Of a DNA stretch of 64,000 bases, positions 32,040-43,571 are shown piece after piece. Origin of the DNA: Entoloma clypeatum (taxonomy: Eukaryota > Basidiomycota > Agaricomycetes > Agaricales > Entolomataceae); the NCBI GenBank assembly GCA_963565915.1, contig OY751493.1, positions 4,588,001 to 4,652,000 on the forward strand. The letters run 5' to 3'. Under the pieces are notes generated by a model, which searched no databases, had not been told where the DNA came from, and was given only the letters and a program-made list of their open reading frames with translations. The position numbers and the translations under genes are program-made. The first letter of the stretch is position 1. Each line of letters opens with the position of its first letter.

Positions 32040-32206
32040 GCAGGGGTGGCATTTGAATTCTTGAGGCTTCTGAATGGCTGTTGGGCGGTGGTGGTGGCCA
32101 GATGGAGTGGAGGTGGGGCATTAAAACAGGGTGGAATGTTTTGTTGACTATTTATCAAATTATCATACAACTTTTGATGATTGTCAGAAGTACTCGGCAG
32201 CCAGTG
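32040..32206 (+). repeat. diverged relic related to the hAT-n1 interior
   Basis: Parallels about 3040-3180: ggctgttgggcgg, gatggagtggaggtggg, taaaa-agg-tggaa-gtttcgttg-like, cagaagt-ctcggcag blocks in the same order. It contains one unit related to the 20-bp minisatellite, not an array. Confidence 0.6.
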
Positions 32207-32350
32207 TGTTGAGGCGACGCTAAGTCCAACAACGTTGCAAGCCCAAACTTAGGAAGTTAGTGAAGAAATGTGGGAAGTGATGAAAGGGCTGTATTAAGCA
32301 GATAGACAGATGCACACTCAATTCACAGATTGAGTATAGAAGGCATAAAT
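32207..32350 (-). mobile_element. GypB-type LTR fragment
   Basis: Starts TGTTGAGGCGACGCTAAGTC and runs parallel to 37397 onwards (gcccaaacttagga, gggctgtatt), fading out at about 32350. 32351-32424 shows nothing recognised before the right arm starts. Confidence 0.65.
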
Positions 32351-32424
32351 AAAGTAAATAAGGGTTGGGGGCAAAGCTAGTGGCTTTCCAACATTGCCAA
32401 TGTTTGGCAGTCATCCGGCCAGCA

Positions 32425-34353
32425 CACTGGATGCAGTCAAGGATACTTAGGGCTGAACTATTCAAAAAGTATTAGAAAAATCTTGCAAGTATTAAATACA
32501 AATGTCACACTACTTTAGACAACAATCAATATCTGAAAAGTACTTGAATTGAGATTTATTGTACTTTTTATATGCTATTTAGATATTATATATGATTCTT
32601 ATACAATAGTTTTGAGCATCATATGAAACAATAATGAAGAAAGCAGACATGCATATTTTATGATTAAATATCTAAAAGATTTAATAAACTTGACATACAA
32701 TATTTTTATGATATATTTCAAGTATCTTTGATTATAAGTTTTCAATATATTATAAATATTGAGAAGATGAATATTTATATCTTATTAAAAAGAAAGATTT
32801 CAATATATATTTATTATTTTTTCAAGTTGTATTTGTGTACTTTAATCAAAAATATTGAAAAGAAATTCAAATGAAAGAAATTATTTTTTTATATTACTTT
32901 GGATATACATTAACTATAATATAGTATAGTATTGATAGAATATTATAAACAAAGGTTCTGTTATTATTGGAATAATTTTTTAAATACTCCAAGAAACTCT
33001 ATTAAATATTGAGTAGAATAATATTGAAAATATATAAAAATCAGATTGTCACAGTATCTTTTGAATATAAATACAATATACTTATATAATATTGTATAAA
33101 AATACTGAAAAGTGAGGTTTAAATTATTATATCAAGTTTGGAGATTAAATACATAGAAAATATCAAAAACAAATACATCAAAACTCATTCTTTATCATTT
33201 CACAACTTAGCACCATTGTTTATTTATTCATCCATCTTTTGCACTGCAGCAAAATATTTTCTAAATGGGCAATGCTCAACAATATTAGTTAGAGTGTTGG
33301 AGTAATATGCTATTAGGATCCATTTTGCGAGCTGGATTCAAAAGTGGCATTTGTTTGGTCATGTGACTTGGTGAAATAACAAATATTTGATGATTATATA
33401 AGCATTTGATGAAATAATCAGTTTTGTTTGGATCAAGATCATGTGGGAGGATAAAGAGATTGCTTTGAAAAAAGAATGTCAGCTATGTGTATTTATACAA
33501 ATATAACCATAAGCAGTTTTGAAGGTAGCTATAGAAAGATGATCTGAATTCAAGTCAATACAGACAGCTATCATACATCATTTGTAAGCATTGTATGAGA
33601 GTAAGTCAAGTATCGTCAAACTGATGATTTGATTTTGAATATTTCCTGTATTTATTATCATATATGGATACTGGATTTCCTTTCATAAAAGTTGTTCAAA
33701 ATCAAATTACAACTTTGCTGGTACTTGAATTACTTTCAAACAATGCTTTATTAGAATGTTCAGCCAATGAACTTGCTTCCAGTTGATACTGATAGTCCTT
33801 AGGAATTGATGAGCAAAAATAAGAAGAGCAAAAAGATAACTGTCAAAGTTCCAAATGTATACAGACCTGCAGCTTCAGAAGCCAACTATAAAAAAATGTT
33901 GTCATTGCTAAAATAAATTGACTAACCAACTGTATTATACAGAAATTCCAAAACTAATATATGAATATTTGAATAGAAACATTGAAACAAGATTACATTC
34001 AAGACTAATGAGAAACACAATACTGTCCTACATCTTAGAGAAATTATATATTATAGAAACAGTCACTTTATATCTGGAATTATTTCATCAGGTGATATAT
34101 GATTTCATGATGGTAAAACTAGAGTAGCCACCTGTGAGAGTGATGGTCATTTGAAGACAAGCAGTACAAGAATTTCTCAACTGTAGAGAAACATGTGGAA
34201 ATCCACCATCAGTCTTGGATCTAAAATCCACCTGTCGGCTGTCTGTAGAATAGATCGGCTTTTGCTGCCAATTTCACAGGTGCAGATTTGGAACCCACCA
34301 TCTGTCTTGGATTTAAAATCCATCTGTTGGCTGCCTGTAGAATTCTAACAGTT
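32425..34353. other. AT-rich non-coding stretch, inner part of the right arm
   Basis: Reverse complement of 28589-30517; no gene seen. 32462-33192 is the most AT-rich part. Confidence 0.7.
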
Positions 34354-34637
34354 TGTTACGGGGTGAGCTTCCTTAGTCCCACAAGTGCATAAGACCCATT
34401 CTATAACTGAGATAGGGCAGATACAACATAGTGGTAGACAAGGAGAAAGCTAAGAAAACGGCGAGGATCTCTGGCATGAACTGAGAGTGACGGGAATATG
34501 GATATGAAATGCATAAAGGCATGGAGTTATGAATATAAAATGCATGATGACAACATGCAGAGATGTGGAGGTAATGGATGTCCAGAATATTGGAGGATGA
34601 TCAGAGTGGATCAGAGCTTCAGAAAATGGATATAACA
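34354..34637 (-). mobile_element. GypC-like 3' LTR (right arm)
   Basis: Mirror of 28305-28588. Confidence 0.72.
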
Positions 34638-34718
34638 GTATTCCTCTCTTAGGTCTGACACCCATGGAAGACTGCAAGAAAATAAACAAGGTCATGTGGT
34701 CTTGGTTATATAACAGAG

Positions 34719-35547
34719 ATGAGCGGTCGAAGGGTTTCTTCCAGTTACCACCAATATGCCCCAAAACTCAGGGACACAGCCCACCTGTTCCAGCGCCAAC
34801 CTGGAAGACTCCGAAGAGGAGCGAGGGAGGTGGAGGCGAAAGAGAGGGCAGAGGCAGAGGCGGAGAAGAAGAGGATGAAAAAAGCTGGGAAGCAGAGGGC
34901 GGAGAGGGGAGTGGAGGAGTCGGAGGTCTGGGGGAAAATGTGTCAGGCCTGTACGCAGGCACAGGTGGAATGCAAGTGGGCGCTGTGAGTTCCCACCTTT
35001 CCATTTTTTTCTTACTGACAATCTCCTTAGACAGGGGAAGGGCACCACGTGCCAGCAGTGCAAAGACAGCAAACGGGTTTGTCTGAAGGTTGGCGAGATG
35101 CGGGCGAAGTGGAAATGGGGGAAAACAGAGGAGGACATGATGGAGATTGCAGGACCAAGTGGAGCAATGGAGTGTTGCGGGGGCTTTGTTGTAGAGGAGT
35201 TCTGGGAGCTCCAAGAGGCTCTTGAGAAGAGGGAGAAGTGGTCAGCAATAGTTGGCTTTGCACTGCTCTGGCAGCTGCAAATTCTGAATGGCCACCTGGC
35301 CTACTGGAATTTCTTGCTGGAGGCGGCGGTTCCAGAGTTGGAGGATGGAGAAGAGGAAGAAAAAGGGGAAGAGAATGAGGAGGAGGATAAGGAAGAGGAC
35401 AGAGAACTGGACAATGGGAAGCTTGCAGAGCTGCAAGTGGAGAAGGAGGAGGAGGAGAAGAATCAGGTGAGGAAGGCGGAGGAAAAGGTGGAGGAAGAGC
35501 CAGAGGAGGAGTCAGAGGATGATGGTCCACTGGCCAAAACCCAGTAG
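34719..35547 (+). CDS. antisense spliced Cys-cluster accessory gene (right arm)
   Basis: Exons 34719-34984 and 35031-35547; intron 34985-35030 with GTGAGT donor, CTTACTGAC branch region and TTAG acceptor. The junction falls inside a Leu codon (CT|A) and keeps the frame through to the stop. Cluster: CQACTQAQVEC-KW, 10-residue linker to the next Cys, CQQCKDSKRVC. Acidic tail at about residues 165-260. It reads opposite to the GypC-like pol tail (35992-35610, minus). Identical in sequence to the left-arm copy as far as I can see. The start codon choice is uncertain because open frame continues around it. Confidence 0.7.
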
Positions 35548-35609
35548 CCCTGCCTCCCTCTTTTTTTAAAACAAATCTTTTATTTTATATATATATGTCT
35601 TGCGGGGTT

Positions 35610-35992
35610 CTATAGGCATGATAAGGGGCCCGGTTTCTCTGGATACATGGAGTGGAAGTCCATGACTAAGTCCATCACATGTTCAAGTTCTGTGGCAGGT
35701 AGCCAGAACTGTTTCTCATAGGTTCCTTCATAGCCTAGCCAATGGACTAGGTAGAGCAGTTTGCAAGAACGACGCTGATCCAATTTAGTGTTGAGGATTT
35801 CAGCGATTTTGTATTCCAGTTCTCCTTCAATGTCGATCAGAGGAGGTGGAGTTACTGTCCGGTTTGGAATGTTGTCTGGAACAGATGGCTCCAGCATGGA
35901 GATGTGGAATACAGGGTGAACACCGTGTATGGTGTCCAGAAGTCAGAGGGTATAAGAGTGTGTACCATTCCTGGCAAGGATGAGTCTGAAAG
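35610..35992 (-). pseudogene. GypC-like pol C-terminus (right arm)
   Basis: Mirror of 26950-27332: chromodomain LLYLVHWLGYEGTYEKQFW and an in-frame stop in the upstream GPF segment. Confidence 0.82.
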
Positions 35993-36490
35993 ATAGAGAG
36001 ATTATATTGAAAATAAAAGCTACATTTTATCTGTCACTTATGAATCAAGTACATTGATAATTTATTCTCATTAAAACTTGCATATTACACAAGGTTATAA
36101 CAGCCAATGCCCACAGTGTGTGGCACCTGCCCATATTCAACCCAATGTAAACATGCCAACTACTCAACATCATGAAACCCCAAGCACAGGTCACCCATGG
36201 CCATCCCAGGAATGCTACAGTATGTCCATGCAGAGAGCGTGTCTAGCCATTATATGCCCACATCCCAGCTTGGAAACCTACCTGTACATCTGCAGTGCAT
36301 TCTACCAATGTTTCTTCTTCTTGGTTGACCCCCTGGTCTATTGTGTCACTTGAAACAATATGGCTATTTCAGTGTCACCACATTCTTTCTTCCACTTTAC
36401 TTCAATATATATCCAAGCAAATTGATGCAAACAGCCTTGTACATAATGTTTTGGACATCCCAGTAGTGCTATTAGTTTTGCACATGATAA
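35993..36490. other. unassigned segment (right arm)
   Basis: Mirror of 26452-26949; nothing recognised. Confidence 0.5.
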
Positions 36491-36917
36491 TGTAAGGGCA
36501 ACCATCTGATTTCCATCCGATTTCCTTAGTCCGACACCTCCAACCCACCCTCTGACCATTGTGGTACATCAATTACTATACTTTACATTTCTTTTCTTTT
36601 CCATCTCTCTTTCTTCACTTCAAACCTCCAACGTCACCATATGCACTATTCTGATTTGCATATTCCGTTCCCATCCCTACTCCCAATCTTTGTTGTATTT
36701 CAACATTTCTCTCCCCATTTCCAATTCTCATCGTCTATATAGCTGCCTAGCTTGCATGGGAATCCTCAGAACTTTCTCTTTGGATTTCCCTTGCAAGGTA
36801 CACCTCATATTGTACTTTGTAGAGTCTATTCAACTTTGGATTTCCCTTGCAAGTCATCCGACATTGGAGTTGCTTCGGAGCACTTCGGAGTTGTTGGATC
36901 GTAAGGTCGCCCTTACA
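36491..36917 (+). mobile_element. GypD 5' LTR (copy D3, right arm)
   Basis: Mirror of 26025-26451, here in plus orientation upstream of the gag start at 37094. Confidence 0.88.
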
Positions 36918-37093
36918 GTAGAAAGTTCTCTCTAAACAGACCAGGTACAAATTGTACCGTTGAAGCCATTCTGCGCTTCGGAGTTGACAACACAGACTCG
37001 AGTCTGCCCTCCTCCAATTCCAGTATATCCGACGCCCCTTCCCACCGTTCTGCCTACCACTCTGTAACTGGTGACTCCATATCACATGTAGAA

Positions 37094-37396
37094 ATGGACG
37101 ACCCTGAACACCTTGCTGTGCTCGAATGTGAGTTCCAGGAACACTGCCAGACCCTCACCAACATTACCGCTCAACTCAAACAACTTATGCGTGCTGCTAT
37201 TCCACCTGCTTCCATTCCCAATCCCAACCCAATTCCCCTTCCAGCGGAGGCCGCAGTTCCAGCCTTTCCACCTGCTCCGATTGCGCCTGCCAATCCAGGT
37301 GTGTGTTGGGCAAAACCTGCAACTCCATCGGACTTCAACAGAGCATGTACCACTGGTTGGACTTTCCTTAATTCTTGTGAACTGTATATGGGACTG
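37094..37396 (+). pseudogene. GypD gag N-terminus (right arm)
   Basis: Mirror of 25546-25848; 101 residues of gag cut by the GypB LTR end at 37397. Confidence 0.83.
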
Positions 37397-37694
37397 TGTT
37401 GAGGTGACGCTAAGTCAAAAGACATCATGAGCCCAAACTTGGGAACTTAGAATGAGAAACGTGGAAAGATGAAGAAGGGGCTGTATTGCCAAGAGACCCA
37501 GTGGGAATCTCAAGAGAACAAGCTATCGAATACAAGTGAAAGTACCCTACTTATATATGTAAATACCATGAGGCTGCATTGAGGCAGCGTCATGCTGCGC
37601 AATTGATAAGATGTCCTCATGTATGATATGATGTAGATAAGATAAGATTGAGATAAGATGAGATGAAGTAAAAAGTGAAAATATGATTATAACA
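37397..37694 (-). mobile_element. GypB 3' LTR (right arm)
   Basis: Mirror of 25248-25545, starting TGTTGAGG on the plus strand and preceded on the minus strand by the polypurine tract at 37695-37705. Confidence 0.88.
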
Positions 37695-37705
37695 TTATCC
37701 CCTTT

Positions 37706-39411
37706 CTAGATCTCGACTTCCAGGTGAGATATGATGTCGTCCGGGGTGTCCGTGAAGTTCTCATATGGTTTAAATTTCAATCCTTCAAAGATGTTTGTGC
37801 GTAAGCGCCGGGATGCATTCAGGTTTAATTTAAAGAAGTCCTCCACCATTTCCTTGGCATGTTCCAGGTGATCTTCAGGTTCCCACATGTTGTGGTCTGG
37901 AGTCAGACCTTCCCATTGCACTAAATATTCCAGCTTTCCTCTCTTCAATCTTGAGTCAATAACTTTAGCGACATTGTACTCCTCTTTGCCATTGATAACT
38001 ATGGGATTTGGTGCTTGCACCTTTTGCGATTTAAATAGTGGTTCCTTAAATAATCGGACCTGTGATACATTGATAACCGGGTGGATTTTCCACGACTTTG
38101 GCAATTTTAAGTTCCACAGCGTGCGACAAAATGACTTTGGTTATGGTATAGGGTCCAATCCATTGTTCAGCAAGTTTCTTTAAGGGTCGGTTCAACTTCA
38201 GGTCTTTAGTCGATAACCAAACTTTGTTGCCAACTTTGTAAACTGGTGCATCACCCCGTTTTGGTTCGCATACCGTTCCATCTCTTCTCGTGCTTTTACT
38301 AGCGCCGCTTCTGCCTCCTCATGAATCTTCTTCATTCGCTGCGCAAATTCTTTTGCCGGTTCTGACTTTTCTGCCCTCCGAGGTTCTATGCCCATCCTAG
38401 GGTTGAATCCATAGTTTAAATAGAACAGCAAAAACTGAGTTGCTGTGTGTATTTTATTATTGTAGGCGAACTCGGCACTTGCCATCCATTCAGGCCAATC
38501 TGTTTGTTGATGGGAAATAAATGATCTTAGATACTGTTCCAACTCCTGGTTGATCTGTTCTGTTTGTCCGTCTGTTTGTGGATGGTATGCCGTTGATAAT
38601 TTAGTTGTAATCCCCAGGATCTTGTTTAGTTCTTTCATAAAAGTTGCCGCAAATTGCGGTCCTCAATCTGATCTCAGTGTTTCCAGTAATCCATGAAGTT
38701 TCCAGACTTTGTCCCAATATAGCTTAGCTAACCCCTCAGCCAAGACTTTGTACATGTTTTGATAAAGTGTGCTTGTTTTGTAGATCTACAAGTGACCACC
38801 AATACTGCGTTATATCCCTGGGCTTCCGGGAGTCCTACAATAAAGTCTGCAGTGACGTGTTTCCATGGTCCAGCATGTTCCGTGTTTGCTTTTAATTTAC
38901 CAGCTAACGGTTGAGGCACATTTTTTGATTGTTGGCATCTGTTGCAGCCCTCAACATAAGCTTTGACCATGTTTGTGATTCCGGGCCACCAATAATTATG
39001 CGTAACTAATTCCAGAGTTTTCCATTGACCCAGATGTCCAGCGACTGGATTGTCGTGGTGTAATTTAATTATTTCCTCCCTGAGTTCCTGACTCTTTGGA
39101 ACATAAACTTTCCCTCTGTGTAACCAGAGTCCCTGCTCCTCATGCCATTTGTCTGCGCGTAATATTTTGGTATTGGTTTTCTTTAGTTCTTCCACTGCTT
39201 TTAACACCTGCTCGTCAAATTCCTTGGCATCCCTGATGTGTTTTAGTAATTTACTTTCTTCTCCATCAATAAGTATGTGTCTCCAATCCATTGCTCATAA
39301 ATGGAAGTATTCTGGTTTCAATAATGTTATATCCTCATTGTCATTTTCCACCCCCTTTCTATGATAGACTCTTCTTGAAAGAGTGTCTGCCTTTCCCATT
39401 GATGTGCCAGC
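37706..39411 (-). pseudogene. GypB integrase-chromodomain (right arm, truncated)
   Basis: Minus-strand copy of 23531-25236 with a few changes: EQVLKAV for KQVLKAV, VSQVRLFKEPLF for VSRVWLFKQPLF. It retains the same frameshift and stop as the left arm (near 38700), so the duplication is later than those lesions. The N-terminal end is fused at 39411 to GypD integrase. Confidence 0.87.
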
Positions 39412-41029
39412 GCGCGACACCAGTTCCAAGGTTTTCCACCATCCAGGATGTCCGGCCACCGGAGTGTCATGGTGTTGTATGAGGATCCGATGACGCAGTT
39501 GGGGATTGTTAGGAACACAGATACATTCCCTGAAGTAGAGCAAACCTTCCGCTTGCCTCCACTCCGCACTATGGACGGACCCCGCTCCGACAGTCAGAAG
39601 GGATTTGACAACCTCCGCCACACTATCCTCCAGTAACCCCTCTCGGATTCCCTGTCAGACCTGGCAGAGGACGTCGTGTTCTTCCCCTTGAACAGTTACC
39701 CCATGCATTGCTCGCACTGCAAACAATTCTGGTCGAAGAAGGATGATGTTTTCATTGTCCCACGATCCGTCTCTGTGGTCCACTCGTTGGGACAAAGCAT
39801 CGGACTTGCCCATTGACTTGCCAGGTTGATGGTGCATTTTGAAATCGAAACGAGCGAGGTATAAGGACCATCTAGCCTGTCATTGATTTAGTTTTTGAGC
39901 TGTCATGAAATACTCAAGATTTTTGTGGTCCATCCAAATCTCCACTGTCTTCTCCGCTTCTTCAAGGAAGTGTCTCCACTCCTCCAATGCGCGGACCACT
40001 GCCAACATCTCCTTGTCGTAGATCTCATAGTTGTGTTCCACCGGACTCAGGCTTTTGGAATAGAATGCGACAGGGTGCCACTTACCGTCCTCTGTTGGTT
40101 GGGACAGTACTGCTCCGGTTGCAAAGTCTGAGCTATCCGCTTCTATCCGCCACTTCTTTCCATGATCAGCTAAGACCAGGATTGGAGCAGATGTAATCCT
40201 CCGCTTCAACTCCGCAAATGCAGACACTTCTCCCTCCCTCCAAGACCAGAGGTGCCCTTTCTTCATGAGCTCGAAAAGAGGGCGCGTGATGTCCAAAATT
40301 CCTTCAATAAAACGGCGATAGAAGTTAGTGAATCCCAGAAAGGACTGTACTTCTCGGAAGTTTGTCGGAGCGGGCCACTCCGCAACCCCCGCTACCTTCA
40401 CCGGATCCATCTCTACATGTCCTTGTTCAATAATAAGGCCTAGGTATTCAATGCGCGTTTGTTCAAACTCGCATTTCTCTGGTTTTAGATAGAGTTTGTG
40501 TTCGCGAAGTCGTTCCAGTACGATCCGTGTGACTCTCCGATGCTCCGCAAGGGTCTCCGTGAAGATGAGTATATTGTCGAGGTAAACACAGACTACACCT
40601 TCAGTGATAAGGTCCTGAAAGATCTCGTTCATCATAGTCTGGAATGTGGATGGACTATTAGTGAGGCCGAAGAACATCACCAATGGTTCATAGAGTCCGT
40701 GATTGGTCCGAAAAGCAGCCTTCCACTTGTCTCCGGGTTTTATCCGCACATTGTTGTAGCCCCAGTGGATGGCGAGCTTGGTGAAGTATTGAGCGCACGT
40801 TGAAGTTTATTGATCAGTTGGGATATGAGCAGAAGCGGATACTTGTTTTTGATAGTTTTGGAATTGAGTGACTGGTAGTCTTGTACAAGACAAAGGGAGC
40901 CATCCTTCTTCTTGATGTAGAATACCGGAGATGCCATCAGAGACTTGGAAGGGCGGATCCGACCAGTTGCAAGGTTTTCCTCCAAAAATGCGTCGAGTTC
41001 CTTCTGTTTGTTCAGAGTAAGCGGATATA
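39412..41029 (-). pseudogene. GypD RT-RNase H-integrase N-part (copy D2)
   Basis: Minus-strand order: RT (ENLATGRIRPSKS, YIKKKDGSLCLVQDY, a frame break at about 40795, RIKPGDKWKAAF), the segment STFQTMMNEIFQDLI that D1 lacks, and VYLDNILIFTE (about 40577). The Asp-to-Asn change is shared with D1. RNase H (RIEADSSDFATGAVLSQ, YEIYDKEMLAVVRALEEWRHF) runs to a stop at 39880. After further stops comes the integrase finger up to HHDTPVAGHPGWWKTLELVS, where the palindrome join cuts it. The uninterrupted cagaaaggactg site for solo LTR-E copy 1 is at about 40336. Confidence 0.87.
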
Positions 41030-41418
41030 CAGCGCCTCACAAAACTGATTCAATGTTTGTTGCTTTTTGAATACCTTCAAGATAACTCTGCAAAGAATAC
41101 CAATTGAATTAAACCTTTGGTATATAATTGAAAGCCCTACTTCAGGGCTTTCAGAATATAAAGGAATCATATGATTTAGATCAGAATCCATGGAGATATG
41201 ATTAAATTAAATCAGCAACTCATTGAATCAGTTTTGTGAGTACCTATGGCAATTATCAGAATCAAATGCTTCACTGGTTGTATGGTAACCAGTTGTCATG
41301 ACTTACTGATGGAACTTGAATAGAACCCTGATGGTTTGTCAAGGAAAGTTGTATAAGAAGAATCCAACCTCAACAGCCTCCATAATTAATCATGCGCCCT
41401 ATCTCCTCTTCCTACTTT
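41030..41418. mobile_element. inserted DNA-transposon-like relic in GypD
   Basis: Replaces about 140 bp of GypD pol. The part 41036-41241 has perfect 20-bp inverted ends, ctcacaaaactgattcaatg and cattgaatcagttttgtgag. The left side reads tacagcgc|ctcac, similar to ta|cagtgcctcac at 22568, which is reminiscent of Tc1/mariner ends, but no clean TA duplication is seen. Inside is a small hairpin, gaaagccct-acttc-agggctttc. 41242-41418 has no recognised content. Confidence 0.6.
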
Positions 41419-42378
41419 TTGGTTACTGAGGAAGGCCTGCGATAGATGTTGTGAGATATTGGATGAAGCGCGGATGAACTCCGCCTCCGCGGGTACTGTT
41501 CTGACAAAAAGGCGATCTCCCTCCTCAAACTCATCCTCTTCCTCATCGTCTTCCGCTAACTCCTCTGCTTCCTCTCCTTCTGTGACATCCTCCACCCATG
41601 GGCCACGTGGAGCCTCCTCCTCTAGACCGGACATCGGAGTGGAACCCATCTGACAGGCTCGGATGCGGACTTGTTCAAACTTCCGCTCCTTCTGCTCTTG
41701 GGCTGCCTCCTGGTGGCATGTCTGGCATTGTGCAGGACACCAGCTCATCTTCACTTCCCCTGACGTCCAATCTACCTCGGGGTTGTGTTCTTTGAGCCAA
41801 GTGAAGTCTAACACGATTTCTTGTTTTCCCAAACTTGTGACTGCAAGCTGGGTCCGTTCCAAGTGATCCCGATAGCGGAGCACTACATCCAACACCTCCG
41901 TTATTGCTCCGGCCTCGTTTGGAGTTCCGTCGATGTTGTATACCGGAATTGCGCATTGTAGTTTTTGAGTAGAGAGTTGATGTTTCTCAATCAGAGTGCG
42001 TTCAATAAACGACCCTGTTGCCCCGCTGTCGAGTAAGGCCTTTTGTGATAGTGTGTCTTTGGTGTCGGTAGTTTCAAGAACTATGTCTAGTTCAATAGAA
42101 TTGTCAGAGTGAGTGGAGGCGAGGAAATATTGTTTTGGAAGCCGATGCTCCCATTTAGAGAGGCGAAGGCGGATGGGATTTGCAGAGTTGGGTGCGACTA
42201 TGGGATTGTTTGCAGGCTTAGAGATGGAGGGTATAGGATCATATTGTTCCATAAATAAGGCAGCATAATGATTTTTAGCAGACAACGAGGGCGCACTGTT
42301 CACTCGCTGTGGGGAGGAAAATCCTCCTGTCCTTCCTCCGACTCTGCAGACTCCATGGGCAGAACGGAGTTGCCTTCC
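41386..42378 (-). pseudogene. GypD aspartic protease and linker (copy D2)
   Basis: A 305-residue minus-strand frame from 42303. Protease active site [48 protein letters not shown]; a Cys/His string CPAQCQTCHQ; then a Glu/Asp-rich linker (EGEEAEELAEDDEEEDEFEEG). This is the complete version of the protease deleted in D1. 42304-42378 is the end of gag (EGQEDFPPHSE), cut by the GypA insertion (TSD cttcc, 42374-42378). Confidence 0.85.
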
Positions 42379-42780
42379 TGTTACAGACTCTACGGTATGA
42401 GGACCACATCATATCTTTTACTTATCGGCCCGACTCGGCGCCCTCTTACAAACTCACTATGTCTAATGTCTACTTTCGCAACCTTCGATTCCCAGTCTGA
42501 CTCATTACATTACTTCGTCATCCCCTTTAGTATACTTTGCTCCCGCGCTGACTCGCTTTCTGCAGTCAGCTTACTCACTGTACATAGCCTTCTGCAGTCG
42601 CCTTACTCATGCACACTGCCTTCCGCAGTACTGACTCATCCGCTACCGCCTATAGTCAGTACCTATAGAAACCTCTTGTACTATAGTAGATTCCTTAGAT
42701 TTAGCAATCACTTTGCTCTTCGCCTTTCCACTTTCCTGCATACTCTGCCCAAACCTTGGAATGGTTTGTTAAGCATAACA
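42379..42780 (+). mobile_element. GypA 5' LTR (A2)
   Basis: TGTTACAGACTC...AAGCATAACA, 402 bp. The TATA-like site seen in the 3' LTR (tatataaa, 48704-48711) reads tatagaaa here (about 42664-42671), so this copy may have lost its promoter. Confidence 0.92.
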
Positions 42781-42933
42781 AGTTGCTAAATCTCGTTAGG
42801 TTCGCCCAGAGCGAAGAGAGCAACTACCAGACGAGTCAAGACGTCGTGCTTCTTTGAAGACTTCACCAGTAACCCATTCAGCACGCCAGAAGCCCGACAG
42901 GAGGAGCTAAGTCCTCAAGACAGTATCGATTTT

Positions 42934-43380
42934 ATGCTTATCCAGCAGTACATCAAATCGGAGATCCGTCGCATCTTACAACAGGTGCTTGACGAAGAAC
43001 TAGACAACGACGAGCATCGCCCCCACGGCGAGATAGCAGAGAGCATCCATCTTGCTCGGCAACACCAGATCGCGCGTTACAACGCCCAACAGAATGAACT
43101 CAAAAGCTTTCGCGTTCAAGAAGGACCTCAGACAGGTCGGATCACAGAGATCAGAGAGTTTATCGGTGTCCAGACAACCATTATCAGAAGATTGATTAGG
43201 ACGCTCACATCGAGACGTCCCAGAGCCGCATCACCACGTCTTACTCGAAGCAGCAGATCTACGCCCACTTCACCACCGAAGAACAACAGACCGAGTACAA
43301 CCGTTGGGCACAAAACGAGAGACTTGACCCCTTCTCGCCACCAACAGACGCGCAGGAACAGAGATTCCTCAGAGATTTAG
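42934..43380 (+). CDS. GypA leader ORF, 148 aa
   Basis: Open frame upstream of gag: acidic helical N-part (MLIQQYIKSEIRRILQQVLDEEL), GPQTGRITEIREFIGVQTTI, and an Arg/Ser/Pro-rich basic tail. Conserved text in the minus copy at 7624-7258 suggests that it was, or is, translated. It may be a separate leader protein or an upstream gag part in another frame. No domain recognised. Confidence 0.5.
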   Translation: MLIQQYIKSEIRRILQQVLDEELDNDEHRPHGEIAESIHLARQHQIARYNAQQNELKSFRVQEGPQTGRITEIREFIGVQTTIIRRLIRTLTSRRPRAASPRLTRSSRSTPTSPPKNNRPSTTVGHKTRDLTPSRHQQTRRNRDSSEI

Positions 43381-43571
43381 AGAGGAAATACTCTGAACGT
43401 TTTGCCACCGATTCCGCTGACAAGTCCCCTGACGGATTTACTTTTGACTCCGCGCAGTCAGATATCGAACAGACGCCTAGAACAGGGACTCATTTTCAAT
43501 CCTTACCTGTATCTTGAACCCCATCTTCATCCCAACAACCCGACTCCTCTCCTCCTCTGCAGACTCTAAAC

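Larger units (their letters stand above)
30518..32424. other. spacer of the palindrome, 1,907 bp
   Basis: The only single-copy sequence between the arms. It holds a minus-strand hypothetical gene (30719-31929), a relic related to the hAT-n1 interior (about 32040-32206) and the start of a GypB-type LTR (32207 onwards). 31930-32039 shows nothing recognisable. Confidence 0.8.
32425..39411 (-). repeat. right arm of the 7-kb palindrome
   Basis: Exact reverse-complement partner of 23531-30517. The substitutions I noticed all lie in the GypB part, at left-arm positions about 23558, 23612, 23646, 23727 and four between 24870 and 24905. At 39411/39412 the GypB reading (AGTSMGKAD) is fused in frame to GypD integrase text, a chimeric join that marks this arm as the copy. 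No target duplication flanks the palindrome. Confidence 0.93.

Noticed and set aside
29750..33192. AT-rich arms as a centromere core or replication origin
   Set aside because: Base composition alone is not enough; no ordered repeat or known element is visible.
23531..39411. Palindrome as a giant transposon with 7-kb terminal inverted repeats
   Set aside because: The outer ends fall inside GypB and GypD pol, no target duplication is present, and the left outer edge is simply continuous GypB. A duplication or rearrangement fits better.
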